Assembly: GCA_031406795.1 (NCBI GenBank)
Contig: JANOHV010000266.1
Location: forward strand, 1 to 27,662
DNA: 27,662 nucleotides
Reading direction: 5' to 3'
Source: DATDCY01 sp031406795 [NCBI: Candidatus Rokuibacteriota bacterium]
Lineage (GTDB): Bacteria > JAUVQV01
The notes under the pieces were generated by a model. That model saw nothing but the letters and a program-made list of their open reading frames with translations, was not told where the DNA came from and made no database searches. Positions 14,302-22,484 of this stretch are shown here, in pieces. Each line of letters begins with the position of its first letter. Position 1 is the first letter of the stretch. The translations under genes were made by a program, and so were the position numbers.

Positions 14302-15735
14302 ATGCGCAAGACGCTGCTGTACCTGGCCGCTCTTGCCGTTGCCGCTGTGGTGGTCTTTCTCGCGACCTATCTGCTGGGACGGCATCCGTCCCTCGAGGCC
14401 GAACTCGAGCGGCTGACATCACCGCGGGCCGCGCCCGACTCCGGCAAGTCAAGGGGCATTCCGTCGCTTCAACTCCCCGAAACGCCACCGGAAGCGCCGG
14501 TTGCGCCGCCGGATCCGGGCGGAGAACCCCTCGGCGCGGGGATTCTGGTGAACCGCTCGCCGCTCGAGCCCGCGGGAATGGTGATTGTCGCCGACGTGCC
14601 GGCGCTGGCCTCCGCTTCCCGGGATGAAACGGCCTCTTTCGCGGGCGGGCTCGCGGCATTCCTCTCGCGGCCACCGGCCGGCCTGCGGGTCGGCTTGCGC
14701 GCCCTCGCCGGGGCTGCGGGCCAATGCGGCACCACCGATGCCCTGTCGGGTCTGGGGCAGGGCGGGGGCGCCGGGCTCGCGACTGCACTCGATCCCGCAT
14801 CCGGGCTCGGCCTCGGGCCGCGAAACCCCGCGGGTGCCGTGCGGGCCGCCGCGGAGGATCTCGCGTCCGTCCCGGGGGAGCATTGTCTGGTCATCGTTGC
14901 CGGGGGCGAGGAGGGGTGCGGCGCCGACCTGTGCGGCGCCGACGCGCCACCCGGCGGCCCCGCACAACGCATTCATGTGCTGCTGCTCGCTGCCCGACCG
15001 CAGCCAGGTACGGACCCCGGGATGCCGGACGCCGGTTCCGCCGGCACGCCACCGCCGGTGTTCGAACCTTCCTGGGCCGTGCCGTACCGGTGCCTTGCGG
15101 ACCGCAGCGGCGGCACGGTGACCGCAGCGACTTCGCCGGCCGAACTCGAAGCCGCCCTGCGTCGGATCGCCGGCACGCTCGAGTCCGCGATCGTCGTCAA
15201 GGCGTTCCACTACACGGGCCAGGAGATCAGGGGGATCTCCCCGGGGGGCGATGTCGGCTGGGGAGCGACGCTGCGGTCGGGAGTCGGGACCAGAGCCGGC
15301 TCCCCGACGTTCGAGTCGGATCTCTTTCCGACGGCCTTCGCCGTCTCCCCCGGCGTGCACGTGGTCAAGGCGCGGTATGCGGGGCAGGAGCGGACCGCCG
15401 CCGTCGCGGTGGCGGCCGGGGAGCGCGCCGAGGTGCGCATCACCTTCGCGACCGGAGAGTTGTTCCTGCAGGCGCTCGATGCGGCGGGCCGGGAGATCGT
15501 CGGCGACAGTTCGGGGTTCCGCTGCGCCTGGGGCGCCGACATTCTCCCGGGAGGCAGCGAGGAGCCCGGGGCAGTGGCGAGCACCTGCACCTTTCCGGCC
15601 CGCCTGGAACTGGCCCCGGGGACCTATCGGATTCGCGCCCGGTGGAAGGGGGTCGAGAGAGTCATCGAAGAGGTGACCGTCGAGGCGGGTGCGAGCACCG
15701 TGCGCGCCGTCTCGTTCGGCAAAGACGACAACTAG
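14302..15735 (+). CDS. Membrane-anchored protein with degenerate vWA-like and beta-sandwich repeats
   Basis: A 477-residue envelope protein. Residues 5-26 are a membrane anchor or signal segment (LLYLAALAVAAVVVFLATYL), followed by a Pro-rich linker. Residues about 90-240 resemble a vWA domain of the type RVGLRxFG...C.xT...G.xPA.AL..AA.DL...IVLVxGGEEtCG: RVGLRALAGAAGQCGTTDAL, NPAGAVRAAAEDL and CLVIVAGGEEGCGADLC. The metal-site DxSxS motif is replaced (VIVADVPALASAS), so metal-dependent adhesion is unlikely. Residues about 295-475 contain two carboxypeptidase-regulatory-like/Ig-like modules (GVHVVKARYAGQERTAAVAV, APGTYRIRARWKGVERV). It starts 22 bp after the rqcH-like gene and is followed by an M29 peptidase 20 bp on. 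Function unknown. Confidence 0.8.
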   Translation: MRKTLLYLAALAVAAVVVFLATYLLGRHPSLEAELERLTSPRAAPDSGKSRGIPSLQLPETPPEAPVAPPDPGGEPLGAGILVNRSPLEPAGMVIVADVPALASASRDETASFAGGLAAFLSRPPAGLRVGLRALAGAAGQCGTTDALSGLGQGGGAGLATALDPASGLGLGPRNPAGAVRAAAEDLASVPGEHCLVIVAGGEEGCGADLCGADAPPGGPAQRIHVLLLAARPQPGTDPGMPDAGSAGTPPPVFEPSWAVPYRCLADRSGGTVTAATSPAELEAALRRIAGTLESAIVVKAFHYTGQEIRGISPGGDVGWGATLRSGVGTRAGSPTFESDLFPTAFAVSPGVHVVKARYAGQERTAAVAVAAGERAEVRITFATGELFLQALDAAGREIVGDSSGFRCAWGADILPGGSEEPGAVASTCTFPARLELAPGTYRIRARWKGVERVIEEVTVEAGASTVRAVSFGKDDN

Positions 15736-15755
15736 GCGTGCGGGAAGGAGCCGAC

Positions 15756-16868
15756 ATGCGGTATCGCGAGGGGTTGCTCAAGCTGTTCAGGGAGAATTTC
15801 CGACTCAAGAAGTCCGAGCGCGTGCTGGTCTTCGCCGACCTGCCGGACAAGCGGGTGCCGGCCTGGGTGCGCCAGCATCGCTGCGCGCGCGAGGCGGCCG
15901 AGATTGCCGCCGAGTTGGCGGGAGAGGCCACGCTGGTGGAGTACGCACCGACCGGGACGCACGGGGCCGAACCGCCCGCGGGGCTCTGGGCCGAGTTTTT
16001 CGGCGCACCCGCCGTCGAAGCCCTCGAGCGCTCGGGGGCGCTCGCGCGGATCCTCGCGAAGCAGGCGAGCCCGCGGGATCTGGCGGCGGCCGAGAAGATC
16101 CTGCGCGCCGGCGCCGGAGCCGCGCCGCAGGTGGTCGTCGGGCTTTCGCGCTACTCCACCACGCACACCCGGTTTCGCAGCTTCGCGACCACGCTCGGGC
16201 GGAGCCGCTATGCGAGCATGCCCCTGTTCGACCCGCTGATGTTCTCGGGGCCGATGGCGGTCGACTGGGCCGAGGTGGCGCGAAAGACGCGGGCCTGCGC
16301 CGCCGTGCTCAACAAGGCGGCCCGCGTCGTGGTGCGGGGCGCCAACGGCACCTATCTCAGGATGGATCTCGGCGAGCGGGTCTGTCACCCGGATGACGGC
16401 CAGCTGCATGCCCCGGGCAAGTACGGCAACCTTCCGGCGGGCGAGGCGTTCCTCGCGCCGCTCGAGGGGACGACGCAGGGAGTGCTGGTCGCGGAGTGGT
16501 CGCAGACCGACAAGCTCAAGCGGCCGCTGGCGCTGTGGGTGCGCGACGGGCTGCTGCACGAGGTCGAAGGCGAGGGTCCGGCCGCCGAGCTGCTGCGGAA
16601 CAAAGTGCGCGAGAGCCCGCTCAACGCGAACGTCGCCGAGTTGGGTGTCGGTACGAACGCGGGGGCGAAGCGGCCGGACAACATCCTGGAGTCCGAGAAG
16701 ATCCTCGGCACGGTCCACGTGGCCTTCGGCGACAACCACGGTTTCGGCGGGAAGGTCTCGACGCCCTTCCATCAGGACTATGTGGTCTTCCGCGCTTCGC
16801 TGACCGCGGAACTTCCCGGCGGAAGTAAGCGGGAGATCCTGCGCGACGGGAAGTGGCTCCTGAAGTAG
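15756..16868 (+). CDS. M29 family aminopeptidase (aminopeptidase T-like)
   Basis: A 370-residue thermophilic-type metallo-aminopeptidase that would remove N-terminal amino acids using two metal ions. Recognisable ligands are the Glu in NLPAGEAF, the Glu in NVAELGVGTNAGA, the Glu/His pair in ESEKILGTVHVAFGDNHGFGG and the HxD in TPFHQDYVV. The start ATG 15756 follows a strong ribosome site GGAAGGAG (15743-15750). It is the last gene of the rqcH-like operon; its stop is only 12 bp from the stop of the convergent HAD gene, with no room for a terminator hairpin. Confidence 0.9.
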   Translation: MRYREGLLKLFRENFRLKKSERVLVFADLPDKRVPAWVRQHRCAREAAEIAAELAGEATLVEYAPTGTHGAEPPAGLWAEFFGAPAVEALERSGALARILAKQASPRDLAAAEKILRAGAGAAPQVVVGLSRYSTTHTRFRSFATTLGRSRYASMPLFDPLMFSGPMAVDWAEVARKTRACAAVLNKAARVVVRGANGTYLRMDLGERVCHPDDGQLHAPGKYGNLPAGEAFLAPLEGTTQGVLVAEWSQTDKLKRPLALWVRDGLLHEVEGEGPAAELLRNKVRESPLNANVAELGVGTNAGAKRPDNILESEKILGTVHVAFGDNHGFGGKVSTPFHQDYVVFRASLTAELPGGSKREILRDGKWLLK

Positions 16869-16880
16869 CGCTGCGGTCGC

Positions 16881-17594
16881 TCACCTCCCCCGCAGCCAGG
16901 CGGCGAGCTGGCCGAGCGTCCCTTGGTGATCGGCGAGGGGGGCGAAGCGCGGCGCGGCCTCCTCGCGCTCGGCCAGCCAGGTCGCGATGCCCGCGTCCTT
17001 CGCGGCCATGTCCATCCGCGGGTCGTCGCCGACCATCAGGCACTGTTCCGGGCGGCGGCCGGTCATCGCGAGAATCTGCCGGTAATAACTCGCGTGCGGC
17101 TTGGTCCAGAACATGAGTTCCGCGCTGGTCACCAGCGCGAAGGGAACGTCGGCGAGGCCGGCCCAGCGCATCCGTGCCCGGATCGGGTCCAGAAAGAACA
17201 GGGGATTCGTGGCAAGGACCAGCTCAAAGCCCAGGCCGAGCGCCTCGTCCACGAAGGCCCGCGCGCCGGGGATCGGGCGCACGAACCGCTGCAAGCGCTC
17301 GAACTCCTCGCGGTAGCAGGCGGCGAACCGTGCGCGGGCTTCCGCGGGGGTGCAGCCGACCGCGGATGCGAAGCTTTCGAGGAAGACCAGGTCGACCGTC
17401 CGGGCGCCGTCGCGCGCCGCCATCATCGCGCGCGCGGCCTCGCCCATTGCCTGCGAAACCCGGCGCGCCTCCCCGGGGCTGCCGAACCGGGCCGCCGCCA
17501 AAGCAAAGAATGCGTCGAGGAAGCTGCGCATCTCGACGTCGAGCAGCGTGCCGTCGAGGTCGAGCAGCAGGGTCGTGAAGCGCAGGGAACGCAC
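16881..17594 (-). CDS. HAD superfamily hydrolase
   Basis: A 237-residue HAD phosphatase. Motif I DLDGTLLD (12-19) carries the nucleophile and acid/base Asp; motif II is LATNP; motif III Lys is in WTKPHASYY; motif IV is GDDPRMDM. The insert after motif I is a helical C1 cap, as in phosphoglycolate-phosphatase-like enzymes. The substrate cannot be read from the sequence. The GTG start (17594) lies 3 bp after the stop of the ACT gene, so it is the third gene of the paaK-like operon. Confidence 0.9.
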   Translation of the reverse strand: MRSLRFTTLLLDLDGTLLDVEMRSFLDAFFALAAARFGSPGEARRVSQAMGEAARAMMAARDGARTVDLVFLESFASAVGCTPAEARARFAACYREEFERLQRFVRPIPGARAFVDEALGLGFELVLATNPLFFLDPIRARMRWAGLADVPFALVTSAELMFWTKPHASYYRQILAMTGRRPEQCLMVGDDPRMDMAAKDAGIATWLAEREEAAPRFAPLADHQGTLGQLAAWLRGR

Positions 17595-17597
17595 GCG

Positions 17598-18026
17598 TCA
17601 GAGGGTGTAGATTTCGTCGTCGGAGAGGGTCCTGATCCCGTGTTCGCGCAAAACCACGATCGCTTCCGGGATCTTCTCGACTTCGACGACGAGCACGGCG
17701 CGCCGCTTGTCCTCGATCACGAAGCCGTAGGCGTCCTCGATGTTGATCCCCGCCCGGCTCAGCGCCTGCGTCGCCGCGAGCAGCCCCCCGGGGCGGTCGT
17801 CCATGACGACGGCGACGATCTCGCGCTTGAACACCGAGATGCCGCCGGCCGCGAGCGCGGCGTAGGCTTTCTCCGGGTCGTCGACCAGCAGCTTGATGAT
17901 CCCGAAGGCGTCCGCCGTGGCGACCGTGATCGCCCGGATGCTGACCCCTGCCTCACCGAGGATGCGCGAAACCCGCTCGATGCGCCCCGGCTTGTTCTCG
18001 GCGAAGACCGCGATCTGGTGCGCCAT
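17598..18026 (-). CDS. Protein with two ACT domains
   Basis: A 142-residue protein made of two ACT domains (about 3-66 and 70-140), ligand-binding folds that usually sense amino acids. The first reads AVFAENKPGRIERVSRILGE...GVSIRAITVATADAFGIIKLLV; the second is AVVMDDRPGGLLAATQALS...GINIEDAYGFVIE. It lies 25 bp after the paaK-like ligase, a pairing common in deltaproteobacteria and archaea. It may regulate that ligase or sense an aromatic amino acid (inference). Confidence 0.9.
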   Translation of the reverse strand: MAHQIAVFAENKPGRIERVSRILGEAGVSIRAITVATADAFGIIKLLVDDPEKAYAALAAGGISVFKREIVAVVMDDRPGGLLAATQALSRAGINIEDAYGFVIEDKRRAVLVVEVEKIPEAIVVLREHGIRTLSDDEIYTL

Positions 18027-18051
18027 GGCTCTCCCCTGCGGCGGTGTGCCG

Positions 18052-19377
18052 CTATTTTTCCCGACGGTCCTCGACCCGCACCGCCTTGCCTTCGGGTTTC
18101 GGCAGGCTGCCGTGCTCCAGCAGTTCCACGCGCGCGCTGACGAGGAGTTCCCCGCGCAGGTCGTCCGCGATGCGCCGGCGCAGCGCCTCCAGTTCGTGCA
18201 GGTCGCCGTGGAACGCGTCCGGCTTGAGCTCGGCGCGCACCGTGAACTGATCGAGGTGGTTGATGGTCGCCAGGACGATCAGATAATCGCTCCCGAGTTC
18301 GGCGAAGCGCATCAGCACGCGCTCGACCTGCACCGGGTAGATGTTCACGCCCTTGACGATGAGCATGTCGTCGGTGCGGCCGGTGATGCGCTCGATCCGC
18401 CGGTGCGTGCGCCCGCAGGGGCAGGGCTCGGCGCGCAGGCTGGTGATGTCGCGCGTGCGGTAGCGCAGCAGCGGCATCCCCTCGCGGTTGAGGTTGGTCA
18501 GGACCAGTTCGCCGCGCGCGCCGTCGGGAAGGGCCTGCCCGGTTTCCGGGTCGACGATTTCGGCCAGGTAGCTGTCCTCCCAGAGGTGCAGACCGTCCTG
18601 GACCGGGCACTCGAACGCGACGGCCGGGCCATTGAGTTCCGAGAGTCCGTAGCAGTTGTAGGCGCGGATGCCGAAGAGCCCTTCGATGCGTTTGCGGGCG
18701 GCATCGGAGTGCGGTTCGGCGCCGAGGACGGCCAGGCGCAGGCTGAAACTCTTCGGGTCCTCGCCGGCCTCGTGGAAGGTGTCGATCAGCCGCAGGGCGT
18801 ACGAGGGGATGATGTGCAGCGCCGTGGTGCCGAAGTCCTTCATCAGCGCGATCTGGCGCCGGCTGTTGCCCGCCCCGGCGGGGATGGTCAGCGCGCCGAG
18901 CCGCTCCGAGCCGTAGTGCAGCCCCAGCCCGCCGGTGAAGAGCCCGTAACCCATCATGTTCTGGAAGACGTCGCCGGGGCGCAGGCCGATCATCCAGAGC
19001 GAACGCGCGATCAGGTCGGTCCACGTCGCCAGGTCGCGTCGGGTGTGGAAGACCGCCGTCGGGCGCCCGGTTGTTCCCGAGGAGGAGTGCAGCCGCACCA
19101 GCCGCTCTTTGCCGACGGTGAGCAGCCCGTAGGGGAAGTTCTCGTCCGAGCGCAGGTCGTCCTTGACCGTGAACGGCAGGCGCGCGAGGTCGGCGAGGGA
19201 CCGGAAGCTTGCCGGGTCGAAGCCAGCGGAGCGGAAGACCCGGCGGTAGTGCGGCGAGCGGCGGGCGCGGGCGAGAGTCTTCTGCAGCCGCGCCAGCTGC
19301 AGGCGCTCGAGATCGGCGCGGTTCAGCGTCTCGAACTCGGGAGCCCAGTAGGCACGGGAGCGGTCAGCGCGAGCCAT
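18052..19377 (-). CDS. paaK: Phenylacetate-CoA ligase-like acyl-CoA synthetase
   Basis: This 441-residue AMP-forming ligase would activate phenylacetate or another aryl acid to its CoA thioester. Seen: phosphate-binding loop SSSGTTGRP (98-106), adenine-pocket motif NCYGLSE (241-247), YRTRDIT, a Cys-rich CPCGRTHRR (319-327) typical of PaaK and the hinge motif GRTDDMLIVKGVNIYP (333-348). It heads an operon with the ACT and HAD genes. The ATG at 19377 has no Shine-Dalgarno; a consensus promoter places the transcription start about 5 nt upstream. In Geobacter-like bacteria several paralogues exist, so the physiological acid is uncertain. Confidence 0.9.
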   Translation of the reverse strand: MARADRSRAYWAPEFETLNRADLERLQLARLQKTLARARRSPHYRRVFRSAGFDPASFRSLADLARLPFTVKDDLRSDENFPYGLLTVGKERLVRLHSSSGTTGRPTAVFHTRRDLATWTDLIARSLWMIGLRPGDVFQNMMGYGLFTGGLGLHYGSERLGALTIPAGAGNSRRQIALMKDFGTTALHIIPSYALRLIDTFHEAGEDPKSFSLRLAVLGAEPHSDAARKRIEGLFGIRAYNCYGLSELNGPAVAFECPVQDGLHLWEDSYLAEIVDPETGQALPDGARGELVLTNLNREGMPLLRYRTRDITSLRAEPCPCGRTHRRIERITGRTDDMLIVKGVNIYPVQVERVLMRFAELGSDYLIVLATINHLDQFTVRAELKPDAFHGDLHELEALRRRIADDLRGELLVSARVELLEHGSLPKPEGKAVRVEDRREK

Positions 19378-19388
19378 GTCGGGGAGGG

Positions 19389-19418
19389 ATTCTAGCGCCC
19401 CGGTCGGTGCGATGTCAA
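19389..19418 (-). promoter_or_regulatory. Promoter of the paaK-like operon, near-leaderless
   Basis: On the minus strand a perfect TTGACA (19418-19413), an 18-bp spacer and TAGAAT (19394-19389) precede the ATG at 19377 by 11 nt. Transcription should start about 5 nt before the ATG; the bases between are pyrimidine-rich, without a ribosome-binding site. Confidence 0.65.
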
Positions 19419-19490
19419 AGCCGCGACCGGAGGCGCGAGGCCGGCGGCGCCAGTTGACCGGAACGAGCCGCGTGGTTCATCATCCGACGC

Positions 19491-20249
19491 ATGCAGCCCG
19501 GAGTGCCTCCGCCGGATCCGGCCGGGATCGCCGAACGCCTGTGTAGACGCCTCGCGGCGGTCAGCGACCAGGAGCAGCGGGCGCGTTCGCTCGGCAGCCT
19601 GTTGTCGCATCACGAGCCCGAGGTGATCGCGGCGGTTCTCGCGCAGATCATCGAGGCGGCCGATCGGCGCCTGCGGGGCGCGGACCTGCTCGTCAAGGCG
19701 ATGATCGCGCCGGGGTTGCGGTTCGTGTGGGACGAAAAGCTCGCGCTCCAGGTGGTGGCCTACGCGCGGCGCGACGGTCGCTACGACCTGGCCGGGATGT
19801 TTCTCGACCTCCCGCCGCTGGACCCGCGCCTCGAGCCGGTGGCGCCGCCGCTGCCGCGGGCGATGGCGAAAGTGCCGCTCGGCGTGCGGCGGTCGCTGGC
19901 GCGGCGCAACGACATCGGCGTGATCGAACGTCTGCTCGGCGATCCCGATCCGGCGGTTCTTCAGAATCTGTTGAACAACCCGAGGATCACCGAATTGGAG
20001 GTCGTGCGCATGGCGGCGCGCTCGCCGGTGCGTGAAGAGGTGCTCGCGGCGATCTCCCGGCACCCGCGCTGGGGCGTGCGGCATCGGGTGCGGGTCACCC
20101 TCGCCCACAACCCGGGGACACCGACCGGGATCACCCTCGGGCTGCTGCACCTGCTGCTCGATCAGGAACTGGAGGCGCTGGCGAGGGACGGGCGGCTCTC
20201 GCAGGTCATCGTCTCCCGCGCCGAGGCGTTGCTCGCCGGACGCCGATAA
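19491..20249 (+). CDS. HEAT-like helical repeat protein of unknown function
   Basis: A 252-residue, mostly alpha-helical soluble protein without signal peptide. Short degenerate helical repeats are visible in the second half (RRNDIGVIERLLGDPDPAVLQ, LLNNPRITELEVVRMAARS, REEVLAAISRHPRWGVRHRV, VTLAHNPGTPTG), resembling HEAT/leucine-rich-variant repeats that mediate protein contacts. The ATG 19491 lacks a good ribosome site; a possible weak promoter (TTGACC at 19454-19459) would start transcription close to the ATG. The last codons (AGRR-stop) are formed by the left arm of the hairpin repeat at 20235-20359. It is transcribed alone, divergent from paaK and convergent with the UMF1 transporter. Confidence 0.8.
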   Translation: MQPGVPPPDPAGIAERLCRRLAAVSDQEQRARSLGSLLSHHEPEVIAAVLAQIIEAADRRLRGADLLVKAMIAPGLRFVWDEKLALQVVAYARRDGRYDLAGMFLDLPPLDPRLEPVAPPLPRAMAKVPLGVRRSLARRNDIGVIERLLGDPDPAVLQNLLNNPRITELEVVRMAARSPVREEVLAAISRHPRWGVRHRVRVTLAHNPGTPTGITLGLLHLLLDQELEALARDGRLSQVIVSRAEALLAGRR

Positions 20250-20359
20250 GGGCCCAGCTGCGGCGTTGGGCTTCGCCCCTCGTCGCTGCGGCGTGCACGA
20301 GCACACCTCACTCCTCAGGACTCGCCCGCCTTGCATCTGGACCCTTCTCGGCGTCCGGC
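20235..20359. repeat. Hairpin repeat between convergent genes, overlapping a CDS end
   Basis: Copy of the ~120-bp hairpin family. The left arm (20235-20265, GCCGGACGCCGATAAGGG...) pairs with the right arm (20327-20359, ...CCCTTCTCGGCGTCCGGC). The inner hairpin is GTGC-ACGA-GCAC (20293-20304), with the same ACGA loop and flanks as the copy at 6920. The left arm contains the last codons and TAA of the helical repeat gene. The element occupies the 166-bp gap to the convergent transporter gene (stop at 20416). Confidence 0.75.
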
Positions 20360-20415
20360 GGGCCGACTCGCGCCGGGGTCGGGATCGGGCCGCCGTCATC
20401 GGCGAATTTCGCTGG

Positions 20416-21678
20416 TCAATGCTCCTGCGCATGGTTGGGCGGGACATTCGGCCCGCCGCCCTGCACGCGGCTGAGCAGCGCGAGCCCCGCGACGAAGAAG
20501 ACTGCGATCGAGAGGATCGCCGGGCGCTGGCTGCCGAAGGCGGCCGACATTTGGCCGAAGAGCAAGGGCCCGACAACGGCGGAGGTCTTTCCGACGAGCG
20601 AGTAGACCCCGAAGTACTCGGCTTCCTTCCCCGCCGGGATGAACTGCGCGAAAAAGGCGCGGGTGCCGGCCTGGACCGACCCGAGTCCGAGGCCGGCGAT
20701 GCAGGCCACCCCCCAGAACTGCGTCTTGCCCGCGATGAAGTACGACGAAATAGAGACGATGGCCCAGAGCAGCAGGGAGAGCGAGACGACTCTTTTCGGG
20801 CCCCAGACGTCGATCGGCCGGGCGAGCGCAAAGGCCCCGAGCAGCGCGGTGACCTGCACCACCAGATACAGAGCGATCAGCTCGCCCGGTGCGAAGCCGA
20901 AGGTCGTCGCGGCGAGGCTGCTCGAAAAGATGATCACGGTGTTGACGCCGTCCTCGTAGATCAGATAGGCCAGCAGGAAGCGCCGCGCCTGGCGGCGGCC
21001 CCAGATCTCGCGAAGGGTTCGCATGGCCCCCGCGTAGCCGCTTCGCGCGGCCGCCGCCGCGCCGAAGCCCGAGCGTTCGTCGCCGGGGAGCACCAGGAAC
21101 GCGGGCAGGGAACAGACGGCGAAGAACACGGCGACCATGACCCAGATCGCATCGAAACGGCCGGCCTTGGCCAGCGGCAAGGCGATCAGCAGCGCGATGA
21201 TCGAGCCGGTGTACCCGACCCCGAAACCCCAGCCGGAGACCCGCCCCTGATACTGGGGCGGCGCAATCCGGGGGAGGAAGGAATTATAGAAAACCACCCC
21301 CCCCTCCATGCCGACGTTGGCCATCAGAATCAGGAAGAAACCGGCGAGGTACGCTCCCGGCTCCAGCAACGTGAAGCCTGCCACGGCGGCGACGCACGTG
21401 GCGGTGTAGACGCCGAGGAGCCGTTTGCGCAGGCCGGCGTGATCGGCGAGACCCCCGACGAATGGCGAGCTGACCGAAACCAGCAGCATGCTTGCCGAGA
21501 TCGCCCGCCCCCACCAGAGGTCGCCCTGCCCATCGGCGTTTCCCACGATCATGTTGATGTAGTAAACTTGGAAGACGACCGCGGCGATAACGGCTGAGTA
21601 GCTGGAGTTCGCGAAATCGAACAGGCACCAGCTGGCGACCTGTTTGCGGTTCAGCTCGGCGACGACGATCTGCCGCAT
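20416..21678 (-). CDS. UMF1 family MFS transporter
   Basis: A 420-residue inner-membrane protein with about twelve hydrophobic segments, of the UMF1/Atg22-like family of major facilitators. The N-terminal signature VASWCLFDFANSSYSAVI is diagnostic; other marks are SPFVGGLADHAGLRKRLL, NSFLPRIA...YQGRVSGWGFGVGYTGS and RAFFAQFIPAGKEAEYFG. The substrate is unknown; yeast Atg22 exports amino acids from the vacuole. The start ATG 21678 follows GAGGTGA; the long open frame before it overlaps the upstream gene. It lies 37 bp after the EEP gene, in the rubrerythrin operon. Confidence 0.9.
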   Translation of the reverse strand: MRQIVVAELNRKQVASWCLFDFANSSYSAVIAAVVFQVYYINMIVGNADGQGDLWWGRAISASMLLVSVSSPFVGGLADHAGLRKRLLGVYTATCVAAVAGFTLLEPGAYLAGFFLILMANVGMEGGVVFYNSFLPRIAPPQYQGRVSGWGFGVGYTGSIIALLIALPLAKAGRFDAIWVMVAVFFAVCSLPAFLVLPGDERSGFGAAAAARSGYAGAMRTLREIWGRRQARRFLLAYLIYEDGVNTVIIFSSSLAATTFGFAPGELIALYLVVQVTALLGAFALARPIDVWGPKRVVSLSLLLWAIVSISSYFIAGKTQFWGVACIAGLGLGSVQAGTRAFFAQFIPAGKEAEYFGVYSLVGKTSAVVGPLLFGQMSAAFGSQRPAILSIAVFFVAGLALLSRVQGGGPNVPPNHAQEH

Positions 21679-21715
21679 CGTCACCTCGCGCGCGGCCCGG
21701 GTTGCCTCCGCACGG

Positions 21716-22450
21716 CTAGATGAATTCGATTTCGGCATAGAGCGGGAGGTGGTCCGATGCGAACCGCGCCTCCCGCAGGTGCGAGCGGAACAGATGGAGC
21801 ACGCGGATGTTGCCGCGGACGTAGACCGCGTCGAGGGCGCGCACCGGCGCCCACGCCGGGAAAGTGCGGGTGGGGCGATGGGGCACGCCGAAGCCCGCGG
21901 GCTCGAAAAACGCCCTCCCGAGGCGCCCCCAGACGTCGTTGAAGTCCCCGCCGACGATGACCGGCGTCCGCTGCGCAAGTCCGGCGAATGGATGGTCGGC
22001 GAAAAACCGCGACAGCTGCCAGGTGCGCTCGAATCCGGCCAGCCCGAGGTGCAGGTTGAAGACGTGGACTGCGCGCGCGTGCCCGCCGTGCGTCCCGGGG
22101 ACGTTCATGACGGCGTACAACGCGCTGCGGTGCTTGCGCCCCGGATAGGTCAGGTCGATGTTGCGCGCCGCCGCGATCGGGAACCGGCTGAGCACGGCGT
22201 TGCCGTAGGACCCGCCGCCGCGGACACGGACGTTCGGGAAGAAGGCCCGGTGCGGCATGCCGAGCGCCGCTCCGAACAACTCGTACTGGCGGTCGCGCTG
22301 CGAGCGCCTCGCCCCGTCGTCCACCTCCTGGAGCAGCACGACGTCGGGGTCGTAGTGCCCGAGCACGGCCGTGACGCGCTCGGGGCGGTAGCGCCGATCG
22401 ATGCCGCCAATGCCCTTGTGGATGTTGTAGGTCAGCAGCTTGAGGCGCAC
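21716..22450 (-). CDS. Endonuclease/exonuclease/phosphatase family protein
   Basis: A 244-residue EEP-fold metal-dependent hydrolase of DNA or a phospholipid/phosphodiester. Catalytic motifs are TYNIHKGIGG (7-16), VVLLQEVDDG, NLHLGL, GGDFNDVWG and the terminal ASDHLPLYAEI. No signal peptide is present, so it is probably cytoplasmic. The start is GTG (22450). The gene lies 34 bp after rubrerythrin and 37 bp before the UMF1 transporter. Similar small EEP proteins often sit beside phospholipase D-like genes; none is seen here. Confidence 0.9.
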   Translation of the reverse strand: MRLKLLTYNIHKGIGGIDRRYRPERVTAVLGHYDPDVVLLQEVDDGARRSQRDRQYELFGAALGMPHRAFFPNVRVRGGGSYGNAVLSRFPIAAARNIDLTYPGRKHRSALYAVMNVPGTHGGHARAVHVFNLHLGLAGFERTWQLSRFFADHPFAGLAQRTPVIVGGDFNDVWGRLGRAFFEPAGFGVPHRPTRTFPAWAPVRALDAVYVRGNIRVLHLFRSHLREARFASDHLPLYAEIEFI

Positions 22451-22484
22451 AGCAGGCCCCGTCGGATCGCCGCCCGCGCGGCGC

